From Pseudomonas sp. MIACH (lineage in GTDB: Bacteria; Pseudomonadota; Gammaproteobacteria; Pseudomonadales; Pseudomonadaceae): a stretch of DNA of 64,000 bases. Shown one piece after another: positions 43,444 through 52,439 of this stretch. The position numbers and the translations under genes were made by a program. Position 1 is the stretch's first letter. Each line of letters begins with the position of its first letter. Under the pieces are notes generated by a model. It saw nothing but the letters and a program-made list of their open reading frames with translations. It searched no databases and was not told the DNA's origin. The stretch covers positions 1-64,000 of the forward strand of contig NZ_LHVO01000061.1 of assembly GCF_001269925.1 (NCBI RefSeq), given 5' to 3'.

Positions 43444-43730
43444 ATGAAGGGATAAAGGTCGTTTCGATTCTCGGAGAGGATTACTCGATCAAGGCGCCGG
43501 CCGGGGAAGATAAAACCTTGATGCACGCCGTGACGATGCTCAAGGCCTCCCTGGCCACTACCAAGAAAAAGTACCCGACCCTGATCGGTGACAAATTACT
43601 GGTACTGGCGGCGCTGAACCTGTGCGCCGAGCACATCGAAATGCAGCAGGCCCACCAGCAGGAACTCGACCGTTACCAAGAGCAAGTCAGCGCCACGGTC
43701 GAGGTGATTTCCAAGGCGATCCAGTCTTAG
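43440..43730 (+). CDS. zapA: Cell division protein ZapA
   Basis: 96-aa FtsZ-bundling protein. The N-terminal globular part ('VSILGEDYSIKAPAGEDKTL') and C-terminal coiled coil ('HIEMQQAHQQELDRYQEQV') match ZapA. It promotes Z-ring assembly. The 3' end overlaps that of the acyl-CoA dehydrogenase gene by 4 bases, so the 6S RNA gene that commonly follows zapA in gammaproteobacteria is absent here. Confidence 0.9.
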   Translation: MNEGIKVVSILGEDYSIKAPAGEDKTLMHAVTMLKASLATTKKKYPTLIGDKLLVLAALNLCAEHIEMQQAHQQELDRYQEQVSATVEVISKAIQS

Positions 43731-45529
43731 AACCACTCATCCTGCATCCCCAGGCACGTATCATCCCGTGCCTCCAGAATCGCCAGTTCATGATGGCAGC
43801 CCGGCACTTCCCAGGTCAGGAAATACCGGGCGGCCTGGAGCTTGCCTTTATAGAAGGCGACATCCGCCGCATTCCCCTTGGCCAAGCCTTCTTCGGCGCG
43901 AATCGCCTGTTCCAGCCAGCGCCAGCCAATCACCGTATGCCCAAATACCTTCAGGTACAGCGCCGAGTTCGCCAGGCTGCTGTTGACCTTGCCCTGGGCG
44001 AGATCTGTCAGCAGGCCGAGGGTCACGCTTTGCAGGCGGGTGACCAGGTGTTCCAGCGGCTCTCTTAGCGCCGTCAGGCCTGGATATGCCTGCGCCCGCG
44101 AGCCCGTATCGGCGATCAGTCGGATCAGTTGCTTCAGCCCCGCGCCGCCGTTCTGCGCCAATTTGCGCCCCAGCAAGTCCAGGGACTGGATGCCATGGGT
44201 GCCTTCGTGGATCGGGTTCAGGCGGTTGTCGCGGTAGTACTGCTCCACCGGATATTCGCGGGTATAGCCATGGCCGCCGAGGATCTGGATCGCCAGTTCA
44301 TTGGCCTTGAGGCAGAACTCCGACGGCCAGGATTTGACGATGGGCGTGAGCAGGTCCAGCAGTTCGTGGGCCTGTTTACGCTCGGTCTCGGTTTCCAGTG
44401 TCGTGGTGTCATCGAACAGGCGCGCGGCGTACAGACCCAGGTCGAAGGCGCCTTCCACATAGGCCTTCTGGGTCAGCAGCATGCGCTTGATATCGGCGTG
44501 CTGAATGATCGAAACGGGTGCGGTGCTTGGGTCTTTGCTGTCGGGCAGGCGGCCTTGCGGGCGTTCGCGGGCGTACTCCAGGGAATACAGATAGCCGGCG
44601 TAGCCGAGCATCACCGCGCCCATGCCGACCCCGATGCGCGCCTCGTTCATCATCTGGAACATGCAGCTCAGGCCCTGGTGCGGCTTGCCCACCAGATAGC
44701 CGACGCAGTTGCCGTTATCGCCGAAATTCAGTGCTGTGGATGTGGTGCCACGCCAGCCCATCTTGTGAAACAGCCCGGCCAGCAGGACATCGTTACGTTC
44801 GCCCAGGCTGCCATCTTCGTTGACCAGGAATTTTGGCACGATAAACAGCGAAATGCCCTTCACCCCGGCCGGCGCGTCCGGCAGTTTGGCCAGCACCATG
44901 TGCACGATGTTTTCCGACAGCGGGTGGTCGCCGCCGGAGATGAAGATCTTGTTGCCCTTGAGTCGATAACTGCCGTCAGTCGCTGGCTCCGCGCGCGTAC
45001 GAATATCCGACAGCGATGAGCCGGCATGGGGCTCGGTCAGGGCCATGGTGCCGAAGAAGCGGCCCTCGATCATGGGCTGCAGGAAGCGTTGTTTTTGCTC
45101 CTCTGTGCCGAAGCTTTCGATCAGGTTGGCGGCGCCCATGGTCAGGAACGGGTAGGACGTCGAGGCCGCGTTGGCGGATTGGAAGTGTGCGAAGCAGGCT
45201 TGGGACAGCAGGGTCGGCAACTGCATGCCGCCGGCTTCGAAGCTGCGGGCCGCATTGAGGAAGCCGGCTTCAAGGAACGCATCCACCGCCGGTTTGACTT
45301 CCGGAATCAGGATGGCTGCGCCGTTTTCGTAGCGCGGTTCGTTTTCGTCGTTCTTACGGTTGTGGGGGGCGAAGTGCTTTTCGGCGATGCTGCGCGCCGT
45401 GCTGATCGCGGCATCGAACGTTTCGCGATTGTGCTCGGCAAACCGCTCGCGCTGGGTCAGGCCCTCGGCATCGAGGACTTCGTACAGCTCGAAAGCCAGA
45501 TTGCGGGAACTGAGCAGCGTCTCGGACAT
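43727..45529 (-). CDS. Acyl-CoA dehydrogenase (FadE family)
   Basis: 600-aa FAD-dependent acyl-CoA dehydrogenase of the long form with a C-terminal extension. Signature 'MALTEPHAGSSLSDIRTRAE' binds FAD/substrate, and the catalytic Glu is in 'LNPIHEGTHGIQSLDLLGRK'. First step of fatty acid beta-oxidation; chain-length preference not readable. Single gene, convergent with zapA. Confidence 0.93.
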   Translation of the reverse strand: MSETLLSSRNLAFELYEVLDAEGLTQRERFAEHNRETFDAAISTARSIAEKHFAPHNRKNDENEPRYENGAAILIPEVKPAVDAFLEAGFLNAARSFEAGGMQLPTLLSQACFAHFQSANAASTSYPFLTMGAANLIESFGTEEQKQRFLQPMIEGRFFGTMALTEPHAGSSLSDIRTRAEPATDGSYRLKGNKIFISGGDHPLSENIVHMVLAKLPDAPAGVKGISLFIVPKFLVNEDGSLGERNDVLLAGLFHKMGWRGTTSTALNFGDNGNCVGYLVGKPHQGLSCMFQMMNEARIGVGMGAVMLGYAGYLYSLEYARERPQGRLPDSKDPSTAPVSIIQHADIKRMLLTQKAYVEGAFDLGLYAARLFDDTTTLETETERKQAHELLDLLTPIVKSWPSEFCLKANELAIQILGGHGYTREYPVEQYYRDNRLNPIHEGTHGIQSLDLLGRKLAQNGGAGLKQLIRLIADTGSRAQAYPGLTALREPLEHLVTRLQSVTLGLLTDLAQGKVNSSLANSALYLKVFGHTVIGWRWLEQAIRAEEGLAKGNAADVAFYKGKLQAARYFLTWEVPGCHHELAILEARDDTCLGMQDEWF

Positions 45530-45619
45530 GGCGGCTTACCTTTTGTGAAGTGAGCCGAGTCTAGTGAGAGGAGGAAGGGGTGAACAGGATGATTGATATG
45601 AGTGATGGGCAAGTAGAAA

Positions 45620-45643
45620 AAGGAGCCGAGGGTGCGGCTCCTT
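45620..45643 (-). terminator. terminator of the 64-aa gene
   Basis: On the minus strand a 9-bp perfect stem (45635-45643 with 45620-45628, six-base loop) is followed by a T run. It lies just after the stop of the small gene at 45652. Confidence 0.8.
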
Positions 45644-45651
45644 TAAGCGTT

Positions 45652-45846
45652 TTAGTATTTATCCTCGGTCGCCTCCATTTGGAGTTCGACTTTCCATTTG
45701 CCTTGCGAGTCTGCGGTCCAGACTTTTCTAATGAGTTTCCTTCCCGAGATGATGTCTCCAGGGTTTGAGTAAAGGTAAAGCTCGCGGCGAGTCGCGTCCT
45801 CGATAACTTGAATATGTGCGTCGTCATGGCTTTTCGAGGCGGTCAT
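45652..45846 (-). CDS. Small hypothetical protein (64 aa)
   Basis: 64 aa, hydrophilic, with a probable beta-strand core ('RRELYLYSNPGDIISGRKLI', 'WKVELQME'). I recognise no family. The gene looks real: CAGGAG lies about eight bases before its ATG and a clean intrinsic terminator follows its stop. It stands alone between the acyl-CoA dehydrogenase and putA. It has no signal peptide or membrane segment, so it is probably cytosolic. Confidence 0.7.
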   Translation of the reverse strand: MTASKSHDDAHIQVIEDATRRELYLYSNPGDIISGRKLIRKVWTADSQGKWKVELQMEATEDKY

Positions 45847-45990
45847 GTGGATATCTCCTGATTAGTGGGTTCTCCGATAAAACGGCAAACATCTCAACCG
45901 GGGGATTTAAGAAGTACTTGAATGGGCGGTGATGGGATAGCTGTTAGAAATACCAGGGCCGATGAACGGTAACGATGCCGGCGAAAGCGG

Positions 45991-46046
45991 GTGCCCATTG
46001 CGGGCACCAGGTTTTGAGATCATTCCCACGCGGCGTGGGAATGATC
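45991..46046. terminator. two hairpins after putA
   Basis: Inverted repeats 45991-45996/46002-46007 (gtgccc/gggcac) and 46018-46031/46033-46046 (a 14-bp near-continuous palindrome built on attcccacgc) lie just past the putA stop. The second resembles a repeat common in Pseudomonas. They probably end putA transcription. Confidence 0.6.
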
Positions 46047-46054
46047 GGTGACGA

Positions 46055-49000
46055 CTAGCCGATAGTCATCAAGCTGGCGTTACCGCCGGCAGCAGCGGTG
46101 TTAACGCTCAACGCACGCTCAATCACCAGGCGCTCCAAGGCAATTGTGGTCTCGCCTTGCGACAAGCCATGCACCCCGACAATCGCCCCACCACGTTGCG
46201 CCACTTGCTGGCACACCGCACGCAGTTGGTCGGAATCGCCGTGGTGCAGGACGGCGTCAAACACCACCTCGTCCTTGGTCCAGTCGGCCACGCGCTTGAT
46301 CTTCGCCTGAATTTCCTTCGGCAGGCGTGAGAACAACGCCTTGGTCAGGTCAGTTTCCGGCCATACCGCTGAGCCACCCACCGCCAGCACTGCCGCCAGT
46401 TGCGTCAACAGATCGCCTTCCACTTCCGCCAGGCACAGCACGTGCTCGCGGGGCAGGATGGCGTAGCTGTTGCGCTCGCCGGTCGGGCCAGCCAACTGAC
46501 GAGTGATACCGCTTTGGGATTGCGCGGCGAACTGGCTGCACAGCGCACTCAGCTCGCTGAACTTATTGCTGTCGGCCCAGGTTTTCAGGGCGGTCAGCGG
46601 TTGGCTCATGGCGTCGCGCAGACGTACATCCGGTGTCGCCAGCTTGTCGCCGCGTACGAAGGATTGTTCGATCGCATCGGTAGGACGGGTCGAGAGCAGG
46701 CGGTACAGGTACAACGGACCACCGGCTTTCGGGCCGGTGCCCGACAGGCCTTCGCCGCCGAAAGGCTGTACGCCGACCACGGCACCGACGATGTTACGGT
46801 TCACGTAGACGTTACCGGCATTGACGTTGTCGATCACCTTGGCGATGGTCTCGTCGATACGGGTGTGCACGCCCAGGGTCAGGCCATAGCCGGAGGCGTT
46901 GATCTGGCCGATGAGCTGGTCGATCTCCTTGCGCTTGTAGCGCACCACGTGCAGCACCGGCCCGAAAATCTCACGTTGCAGTTCGTCGAAGCTTTCCAGC
47001 TCGATCAAGGTTGGCATCACGAAGGTGCCGCGCTTGATTTCTTCACCGTCGGCAATCGCCACCTGATACACATTGCGGCCTTTGTCGCGCATGGCCTGGA
47101 TGTGTTTCTCGATGCCGGCCTTGGCTTCGGCGTCGATCACCGGGCCGATGTCCACCGACAGGCGCTCCGGGTTGCCCAGGCGGCATTCAGCCATGGCGCC
47201 CTTGAGCATTTCGATCACACGGTCTGCGGAATCTTCCTGCAGGCACAACACGCGCAGGGCCGAGCAGCGTTGGCCGGCGCTGTCGAAGGCCGAGGACACC
47301 ACGTCGATGACCACTTGTTCGGTGAGTGCCGAGGAGTCGACGATCATTGCGTTCTGGCCGCCGGTTTCGGCGATCAGCGGGATCGGACGGCCCTGGGCAT
47401 CCAGGCGACCAGCGACATTGCGTTGCAGCAGGCGCGCGACTTCGGTGGAGCCAGTGAACATCACGCCCTTGACGCGATCATCACCCACCAGGCGGGCACC
47501 GACGCTTTCGCCCTGGCCCGGCAGCAATTGCAGCACGCCTTCCGGAATACCGGCTTCGAGCAGGATGCGCACGGCTTGTGCAGCCACCAGCGGGGTTTGT
47601 TCAGCAGGCTTGGCCAGGACCGGGTTGCCGGCGGCCAGTGCGGCAGCCACTTGCCCACTGAAAATCGCCAGCGGGAAGTTCCACGGACTGATGCACACCA
47701 CTGGGCCCAATGGGCGGTGGGCGTCATTGGTGAAGTCGTTGCGGGCCTGCACCGCGTAGTAGCGCAGGAAGTCCACGGCCTCACGCACTTCGGCGATGGC
47801 GTTGGCGAAGGTCTTGCCGGCTTCACGAGCCAGCAGGCCCATCAGCGGCTGGATCTCGCCTTCCATCAGGTCGGCGGCACGTTCCAGGATCGCGGCCCGC
47901 TCGGCGGGCGGGGTGGCCTGCCAGATCGGACCGGCGCTGATGGCGCACTGGATCGCGTTGTCGACGTCTTCGACGGTGGCTTCTTGCACGTGACCGACCA
48001 CGTCACGCAGGTCGGACGGGTTCAATACCGGTGCCGCCGCTTGATCGCTGGCGGCGCAACCGAGCATCGGCGCGGCCTTCCAGTTGTTGTGCGCGGTGGC
48101 CAGCAGGGCGCAGGACAGCGACGCCAGGCGGTGTTCGTTGGCCAGGTCGATACCCGCCGAGTTGGCGCGGTCGCTGCCGTACAGGTCACGCGGCAGTGGG
48201 ATACGCGGGTGCGGCAGGCCGAAGCCGCCTTCCAGCGTCGCCATCTGCTCGATGCTGGCCACTGGGTCGGCCACCAGCTCCTGGATCGAGATGGACTGGT
48301 CGGCGATGCGGTTGACGAACGAAGTGTTGGCGCCGTTTTCCAGCAGGCGACGCACCAGGTACGCCAGCAGTGTTTCGTGAGTGCCGACCGGTGCGTACAC
48401 GCGGCATGGACGGTTGAGCTTGCCTTCGGAAACCTTGCCTACTACCTGCTCGTACAGCGGTTCACCCATGCCGTGCAGGCATTGGAACTCGTACTGGCCG
48501 GGGTAATAGTTCTGACCGGCGATATGGTAAATCGCCGACAGGGTATGGGCGTTGTGCGTAGCGAACTGCGGGTAGATGACTTCCGGTACCGACAGCAGCT
48601 TGCGTGCACAGGCAATGTAGGAAACGTCGGTGTACACCTTGCGGGTGTACACCGGGTAGCCTTCCAGGCCTTCGACCTGGGCGCGCTTGATCTCGCTGTC
48701 CCAGTACGCGCCTTTTACCAGGCGGATCATCAGGCGATGACGGCTGCGGCGTGCCAGGTCGATGACGTAGTCGATCACATACGGGCAACGCTTCTGGTAA
48801 GCCTGGATCACGAAGCCAATGCCGTTCCAGCCGGTCAGTTGCGGTTCGAAGCACAGGCGTTCGAGCAGGTCCAGCGACAGCTCCAGGCGGTCGGCTTCCT
48901 CGGCGTCGATGTTCAGGCCGATGTCGTATTGCTTGGCCAGCAGGGTCAGGGACAGCAGGCGTGGGTACAGCTCATCCATCACGCGCTCGTACTGCGCACG

Positions 49001-50008
49001 GCTGTAACGCGGGTGCAGGGCCGAGAGCTTGATGGAAATGCCCGGGCCTTCATAAATCCCACGGCCGTGGGAGGCTTTGCCGATGGAGTGAATGGCTTGT
49101 TCGTACGAGGCCAGGTACTTCTGCGCGTCGTGTTCGGTGAGTGCGGCTTCACCGAGCATGTCGTAGGAATAGCGGAAACCCTTGGCTTCGAATTTGCTCG
49201 CGTTGGCCAGGGCTTCAGCGATGGTTTCGCCGGTCACGAACTGCTCGCCCATCAGGCGCATGGCCATGTCGACGCCCTTGCGGATCATCGGCTCGCCGCT
49301 TTTGCCGATGATGCGGCTCAGGGACGAGGTGAGGCCGGCTTCGTTATGGGTGGCGACCAGTTTGCCGGTCAGCAGCAGGCCCCAGGTGGCGGCGTTGACG
49401 AACAGCGACGGGCTGTTGCCCAGGTGCGGATGCCAGTTGCCGGTGCTGATCTTGTCGCGGATCAGTGCGTCGCGGGTGCCTTTGTCCGGGATCCGCAGCA
49501 GCGCTTCGGCCAGGCACATCAGGGCCACGCCTTCCTGGGACGACAGCGAGAATTCCTGCAGCAGGCCCTGAACAATGCCCGCACGGCCGCCAGCACTCTT
49601 CTGATTGCGCAGTTTTTCGGCAATCGAAGCGGCGAGCTTGTTGGTGGCTTCGGCCATTTGTACCGGCAGGCGGGCCTGCTCGATCAGCATCGGCACCACT
49701 TCCGGCTCAGGGCGACGGTAAGCGGCGGTGATCGACGCGCGCAGTACGGATTGCGGCAGGATGCTCTCGGCGAACTCCAGGAAGCACTGGTGGGCGTGGT
49801 CGGTGTGGACTTCGCCGGCGTCTTCAGCGTCCTTGTTGCTCAAGCCATTGAGCTCGGTCAGGGTTGCACCACCCTCCAGTTTCTCCAGGTAATTGAAAAT
49901 CGCCTGCTTGATCAGCCAGTGTGGCGTGCGATCAATGGAGGTCGCGGCCGCCTTCAGGCGTTCGCGGGTCGGGTCGTCGAGTTTGACCCCAAGGGTGGTC
50001 GTAGCCAT
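46055..50008 (-). CDS. putA: Bifunctional proline dehydrogenase/P5C dehydrogenase and repressor PutA
   Basis: 1317-aa trifunctional PutA. An N-terminal ribbon-helix-helix DNA-binding domain ('TTTLGVKLDDPTRERLK', residues 2-18, to about 47) makes it also the put repressor. Next come the FAD proline dehydrogenase barrel (about 250-600, 'GISIKLSALHPRYSRAQ', 'RLVKGAYWDSEIKRAQ') and the P5C dehydrogenase domain (about 640-1120) with nucleophile Cys in 'SAGQRCSALRVL' and Glu in 'PLIAETGGQNAMIVD', then a C-terminal domain. Oxidises proline to glutamate at the inner membrane. ATG 50008 has GAGGATAAG upstream. Divergent from putP. Confidence 0.96.
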   Translation of the reverse strand: MATTTLGVKLDDPTRERLKAAATSIDRTPHWLIKQAIFNYLEKLEGGATLTELNGLSNKDAEDAGEVHTDHAHQCFLEFAESILPQSVLRASITAAYRRPEPEVVPMLIEQARLPVQMAEATNKLAASIAEKLRNQKSAGGRAGIVQGLLQEFSLSSQEGVALMCLAEALLRIPDKGTRDALIRDKISTGNWHPHLGNSPSLFVNAATWGLLLTGKLVATHNEAGLTSSLSRIIGKSGEPMIRKGVDMAMRLMGEQFVTGETIAEALANASKFEAKGFRYSYDMLGEAALTEHDAQKYLASYEQAIHSIGKASHGRGIYEGPGISIKLSALHPRYSRAQYERVMDELYPRLLSLTLLAKQYDIGLNIDAEEADRLELSLDLLERLCFEPQLTGWNGIGFVIQAYQKRCPYVIDYVIDLARRSRHRLMIRLVKGAYWDSEIKRAQVEGLEGYPVYTRKVYTDVSYIACARKLLSVPEVIYPQFATHNAHTLSAIYHIAGQNYYPGQYEFQCLHGMGEPLYEQVVGKVSEGKLNRPCRVYAPVGTHETLLAYLVRRLLENGANTSFVNRIADQSISIQELVADPVASIEQMATLEGGFGLPHPRIPLPRDLYGSDRANSAGIDLANEHRLASLSCALLATAHNNWKAAPMLGCAASDQAAAPVLNPSDLRDVVGHVQEATVEDVDNAIQCAISAGPIWQATPPAERAAILERAADLMEGEIQPLMGLLAREAGKTFANAIAEVREAVDFLRYYAVQARNDFTNDAHRPLGPVVCISPWNFPLAIFSGQVAAALAAGNPVLAKPAEQTPLVAAQAVRILLEAGIPEGVLQLLPGQGESVGARLVGDDRVKGVMFTGSTEVARLLQRNVAGRLDAQGRPIPLIAETGGQNAMIVDSSALTEQVVIDVVSSAFDSAGQRCSALRVLCLQEDSADRVIEMLKGAMAECRLGNPERLSVDIGPVIDAEAKAGIEKHIQAMRDKGRNVYQVAIADGEEIKRGTFVMPTLIELESFDELQREIFGPVLHVVRYKRKEIDQLIGQINASGYGLTLGVHTRIDETIAKVIDNVNAGNVYVNRNIVGAVVGVQPFGGEGLSGTGPKAGGPLYLYRLLSTRPTDAIEQSFVRGDKLATPDVRLRDAMSQPLTALKTWADSNKFSELSALCSQFAAQSQSGITRQLAGPTGERNSYAILPREHVLCLAEVEGDLLTQLAAVLAVGGSAVWPETDLTKALFSRLPKEIQAKIKRVADWTKDEVVFDAVLHHGDSDQLRAVCQQVAQRGGAIVGVHGLSQGETTIALERLVIERALSVNTAAAGGNASLMTIG

Positions 50009-50468
50009 TTTCTTATCCTCATGGGTGCCACTACCGAGTGGCATCAGCTGGCGGCAAGATTAGCTTTGCTCAGGGAGAGGTGCAACCGGGTGCAACCCAT
50101 TTTATGCATGAATTTTTCGACGCTTGATCGGAAAAAAATCGGCCTTCGACAGAATCCGCTTCGGCCTGGTGCATTTGCTTCTGAGATCGGCTGTTCTTGC
50201 TCCGAAAAGGAGCAAAAAACCGGTGTTTTCTGTGTTTTACACCTAGGTGCAACTTATTCCCAAGAAACTGGTTGCACCTTATTTGCTTTGTTGAATAGCA
50301 TTCGCGCCCAAGGTGCAACCGACTGAATGGTTTGGTTCATCGGCTGGCGGCTTTCCTGGGGAAACGTCAGTCATAAATGCGCGGCACGCAGTTACGTTTA
50401 CCTACTTCCAGTGGGTGGCCGTCTGACAGACCGCTGCTACATAAAAACAAAGCCAGGGCGTCACTCAT
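50009..50468. promoter_or_regulatory. putA-putP divergent control region with five GTTGCA-type sites
   Basis: The 460-bp gap has no gene. The PutA recognition core known from E. coli, GTTGCA, occurs five times: as TGCAAC at 50081-50086, 50091-50096, 50248-50253 and 50314-50319, and as GTTGCA at 50271-50276. All five sit in the wider context RGGTGCAAC (or its complement). Two lie near putA and three upstream of putP, fitting repression of both genes by PutA when proline is absent. Confidence 0.75.
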
Positions 50469-51953
50469 ATGAGCGTTAGTAATCCAACCCTGATCACGTT
50501 CGTGATCTACATCGCAGCAATGGTGCTGATCGGCTTCATGGCCTATCGCTCCACCAACAACCTTTCCGATTACATCCTGGGCGGTCGCAGCCTCGGTAGC
50601 GTGGTGACTGCCTTGTCAGCCGGTGCTTCCGACATGAGCGGCTGGTTGTTGATGGGCCTGCCGGGCGCGATCTACATGTCCGGCCTGTCGGAAAGCTGGA
50701 TCGCCATCGGCCTGATCGTCGGTGCCTACCTCAACTGGCTGTTCGTGGCCGGTCGCCTGCGGGTACAGACCGAGCACAACGGCGACGCCCTGACCCTGCC
50801 GGACTACTTCTCCAGCCGTTTCGAAGATAAAAGCGGCCTGCTGCGGATCATCTCTGCGGTCGTGATCCTGGTGTTCTTCACCATCTACTGCGCGTCCGGC
50901 ATCGTGGCCGGTGCCCGTCTGTTTGAAAGCACCTTCGGTATGTCCTACGAGACCGCGCTGTGGGCCGGCGCTGCGGCGACGATTGCCTACACCTTTGTGG
51001 GTGGTTTCCTGGCAGTCAGCTGGACCGACACCGTACAAGCCACGCTGATGATTTTCGCGCTGATCCTTACGCCGATCATCGTGCTGCTGGCCACCGGTGG
51101 CGTCGACACCACCTTCCTGGCCATCGAAGCCAAGAACCCCGACAACTTCAACATGCTGAAAAACACCACCTTCATCGGCATCATCTCGCTGATGGGCTGG
51201 GGCCTGGGTTACTTCGGCCAACCACACATCCTCGCGCGCTTCATGGCAGCGGATTCGGTGAAATCGATCGCCAATGCCCGTCGCATCTCCATGACCTGGA
51301 TGATCCTGTGCCTGGGCGGCACCGTGGCGGTGGGCTTCTTCGGTATCGCCTACTTCTCGGCGCACCCGGAAGTGGCGGGCCCGGTCAACGAGAACCACGA
51401 ACGTGTGTTCATCGAGCTGGCCAAGTTGCTGTTCAACCCATGGATCGCGGGCGTACTGCTGTCGGCCATCCTGGCTGCGGTCATGAGCACCCTGAGCTGC
51501 CAGTTGCTGGTGTGTTCCAGCGCCCTGACCGAAGACTTCTACAAGACCTTCCTGCGCAAAAGCGCCTCCCAGCTTGAACTGGTATGGGTCGGCCGCTTGA
51601 TGGTACTGCTGGTGGCCTTGATCGCCATCGCCATGGCTGCCAACCCGAACAACCGCGTCCTGGGCCTGGTGAGCTACGCCTGGGCCGGTTTCGGCGCAGC
51701 GTTCGGTCCTGTGGTGCTGATCTCGGTGATCTGGAAAAACATGACCCGCAACGGCGCACTGGCCGGCATCCTGGTCGGCGCGATCACCGTGATCGTGTGG
51801 AAACACTTCGAACTGCTGGGCCTATACGAAATCATCCCAGGCTTCATCTTTGCCAGCCTGGCGATCTACTTCGTGAGCAAGCTGGGGGCACCGACAGCCG
51901 GTATGGTCGAGCGCTTTGATGCGGCGGAAAAAGACTACAACCTCAATAAGTGA
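50469..51953 (+). CDS. putP: Sodium/proline symporter PutP
   Basis: 494-aa member of the solute:sodium symporter family with about 13 helices. Typical blocks: 'LSDYILGGRSLGSVVTALSA', 'GASDMSGWLLMGLPGAIY', 'GWGLGYFGQPHILARFMA', 'SCQLLVCSSALTEDFYKTFL'. Imports proline for PutA. Divergent from putA across the shared operator region. Confidence 0.96.
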   Translation: MSVSNPTLITFVIYIAAMVLIGFMAYRSTNNLSDYILGGRSLGSVVTALSAGASDMSGWLLMGLPGAIYMSGLSESWIAIGLIVGAYLNWLFVAGRLRVQTEHNGDALTLPDYFSSRFEDKSGLLRIISAVVILVFFTIYCASGIVAGARLFESTFGMSYETALWAGAAATIAYTFVGGFLAVSWTDTVQATLMIFALILTPIIVLLATGGVDTTFLAIEAKNPDNFNMLKNTTFIGIISLMGWGLGYFGQPHILARFMAADSVKSIANARRISMTWMILCLGGTVAVGFFGIAYFSAHPEVAGPVNENHERVFIELAKLLFNPWIAGVLLSAILAAVMSTLSCQLLVCSSALTEDFYKTFLRKSASQLELVWVGRLMVLLVALIAIAMAANPNNRVLGLVSYAWAGFGAAFGPVVLISVIWKNMTRNGALAGILVGAITVIVWKHFELLGLYEIIPGFIFASLAIYFVSKLGAPTAGMVERFDAAEKDYNLNK

Positions 51954-51981
51954 TTCGTCGGGTGCCTAGCGCCTGTCGAGA

Positions 51982-52024
51982 TAAAAAAAACGGCCCGCGT
52001 CCCTTGGACGGGGCCGTTTTTTTA
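51982..52024. terminator. bidirectional terminator after putP
   Basis: Stem acggccc / gggccgt with a 14-base loop, flanked by an A run on the left and a T run on the right, so it can stop transcripts from putP and from the convergent immunity gene. Confidence 0.9.
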
Positions 52025-52049
52025 AGGTTTTGAGGTCAAACAACGCGGA

Positions 52050-52439
52050 TCACAGGCTCAGCTGATTGCCGAAATGAAAGATCATCGCACCGACAGCTCC
52101 GACTAGACCTGTGAGGGCCGTTCCGTGAAGCGCGAGTTTCAGATTGCGCGGAAACTCCTTGACCTGTTTTGCGTTAATAACGCCACGTTTTGCGTTCCAC
52201 TTCGGCAGCGCGATTGCTATATAAACGGCACATAGCCTGCCTAATCTTCCTGGTAGGTTGTCACCAAAAATACGCCTGTAGTTGTTTATCAGGCTGCATT
52301 GGTCCAACAAATCCTCCATCCTTTCCAATTTTCGATAGGCCAGGAAAATATCGAGAATGACCGCTGTGAGCATTGAGCCCGCCGAGACCAGCGCTACTTG
52401 ATCTTTTGCGGGGAGGCTGAGGACGTACTCAATACTCAT
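52050..52439 (-). CDS. Putative immunity protein, small membrane protein
   Basis: 129 aa with two likely membrane segments ('VALVSAGSMLTAVILDIFLA', about 15-34, and 'LTGLVGAVGAMIFHF', about 109-123) and a basic middle. No recognised family. It overlaps the end of the upstream 315-aa gene by 11 bases and has its own GGAG, a layout typical of effector-immunity pairs. An inner-membrane location fits immunity to a membrane-acting toxin. Function inferred from context only. Confidence 0.6.
   Translation of the reverse strand: MSIEYVLSLPAKDQVALVSAGSMLTAVILDIFLAYRKLERMEDLLDQCSLINNYRRIFGDNLPGRLGRLCAVYIAIALPKWNAKRGVINAKQVKEFPRNLKLALHGTALTGLVGAVGAMIFHFGNQLSL

Noticed and set aside
46400..50326. 1308-codon open frame antisense to putA
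   Set aside because: A mirror of third-position GC bias in putA; its translation has no family features and no ribosome site, while putA is fully recognisable.
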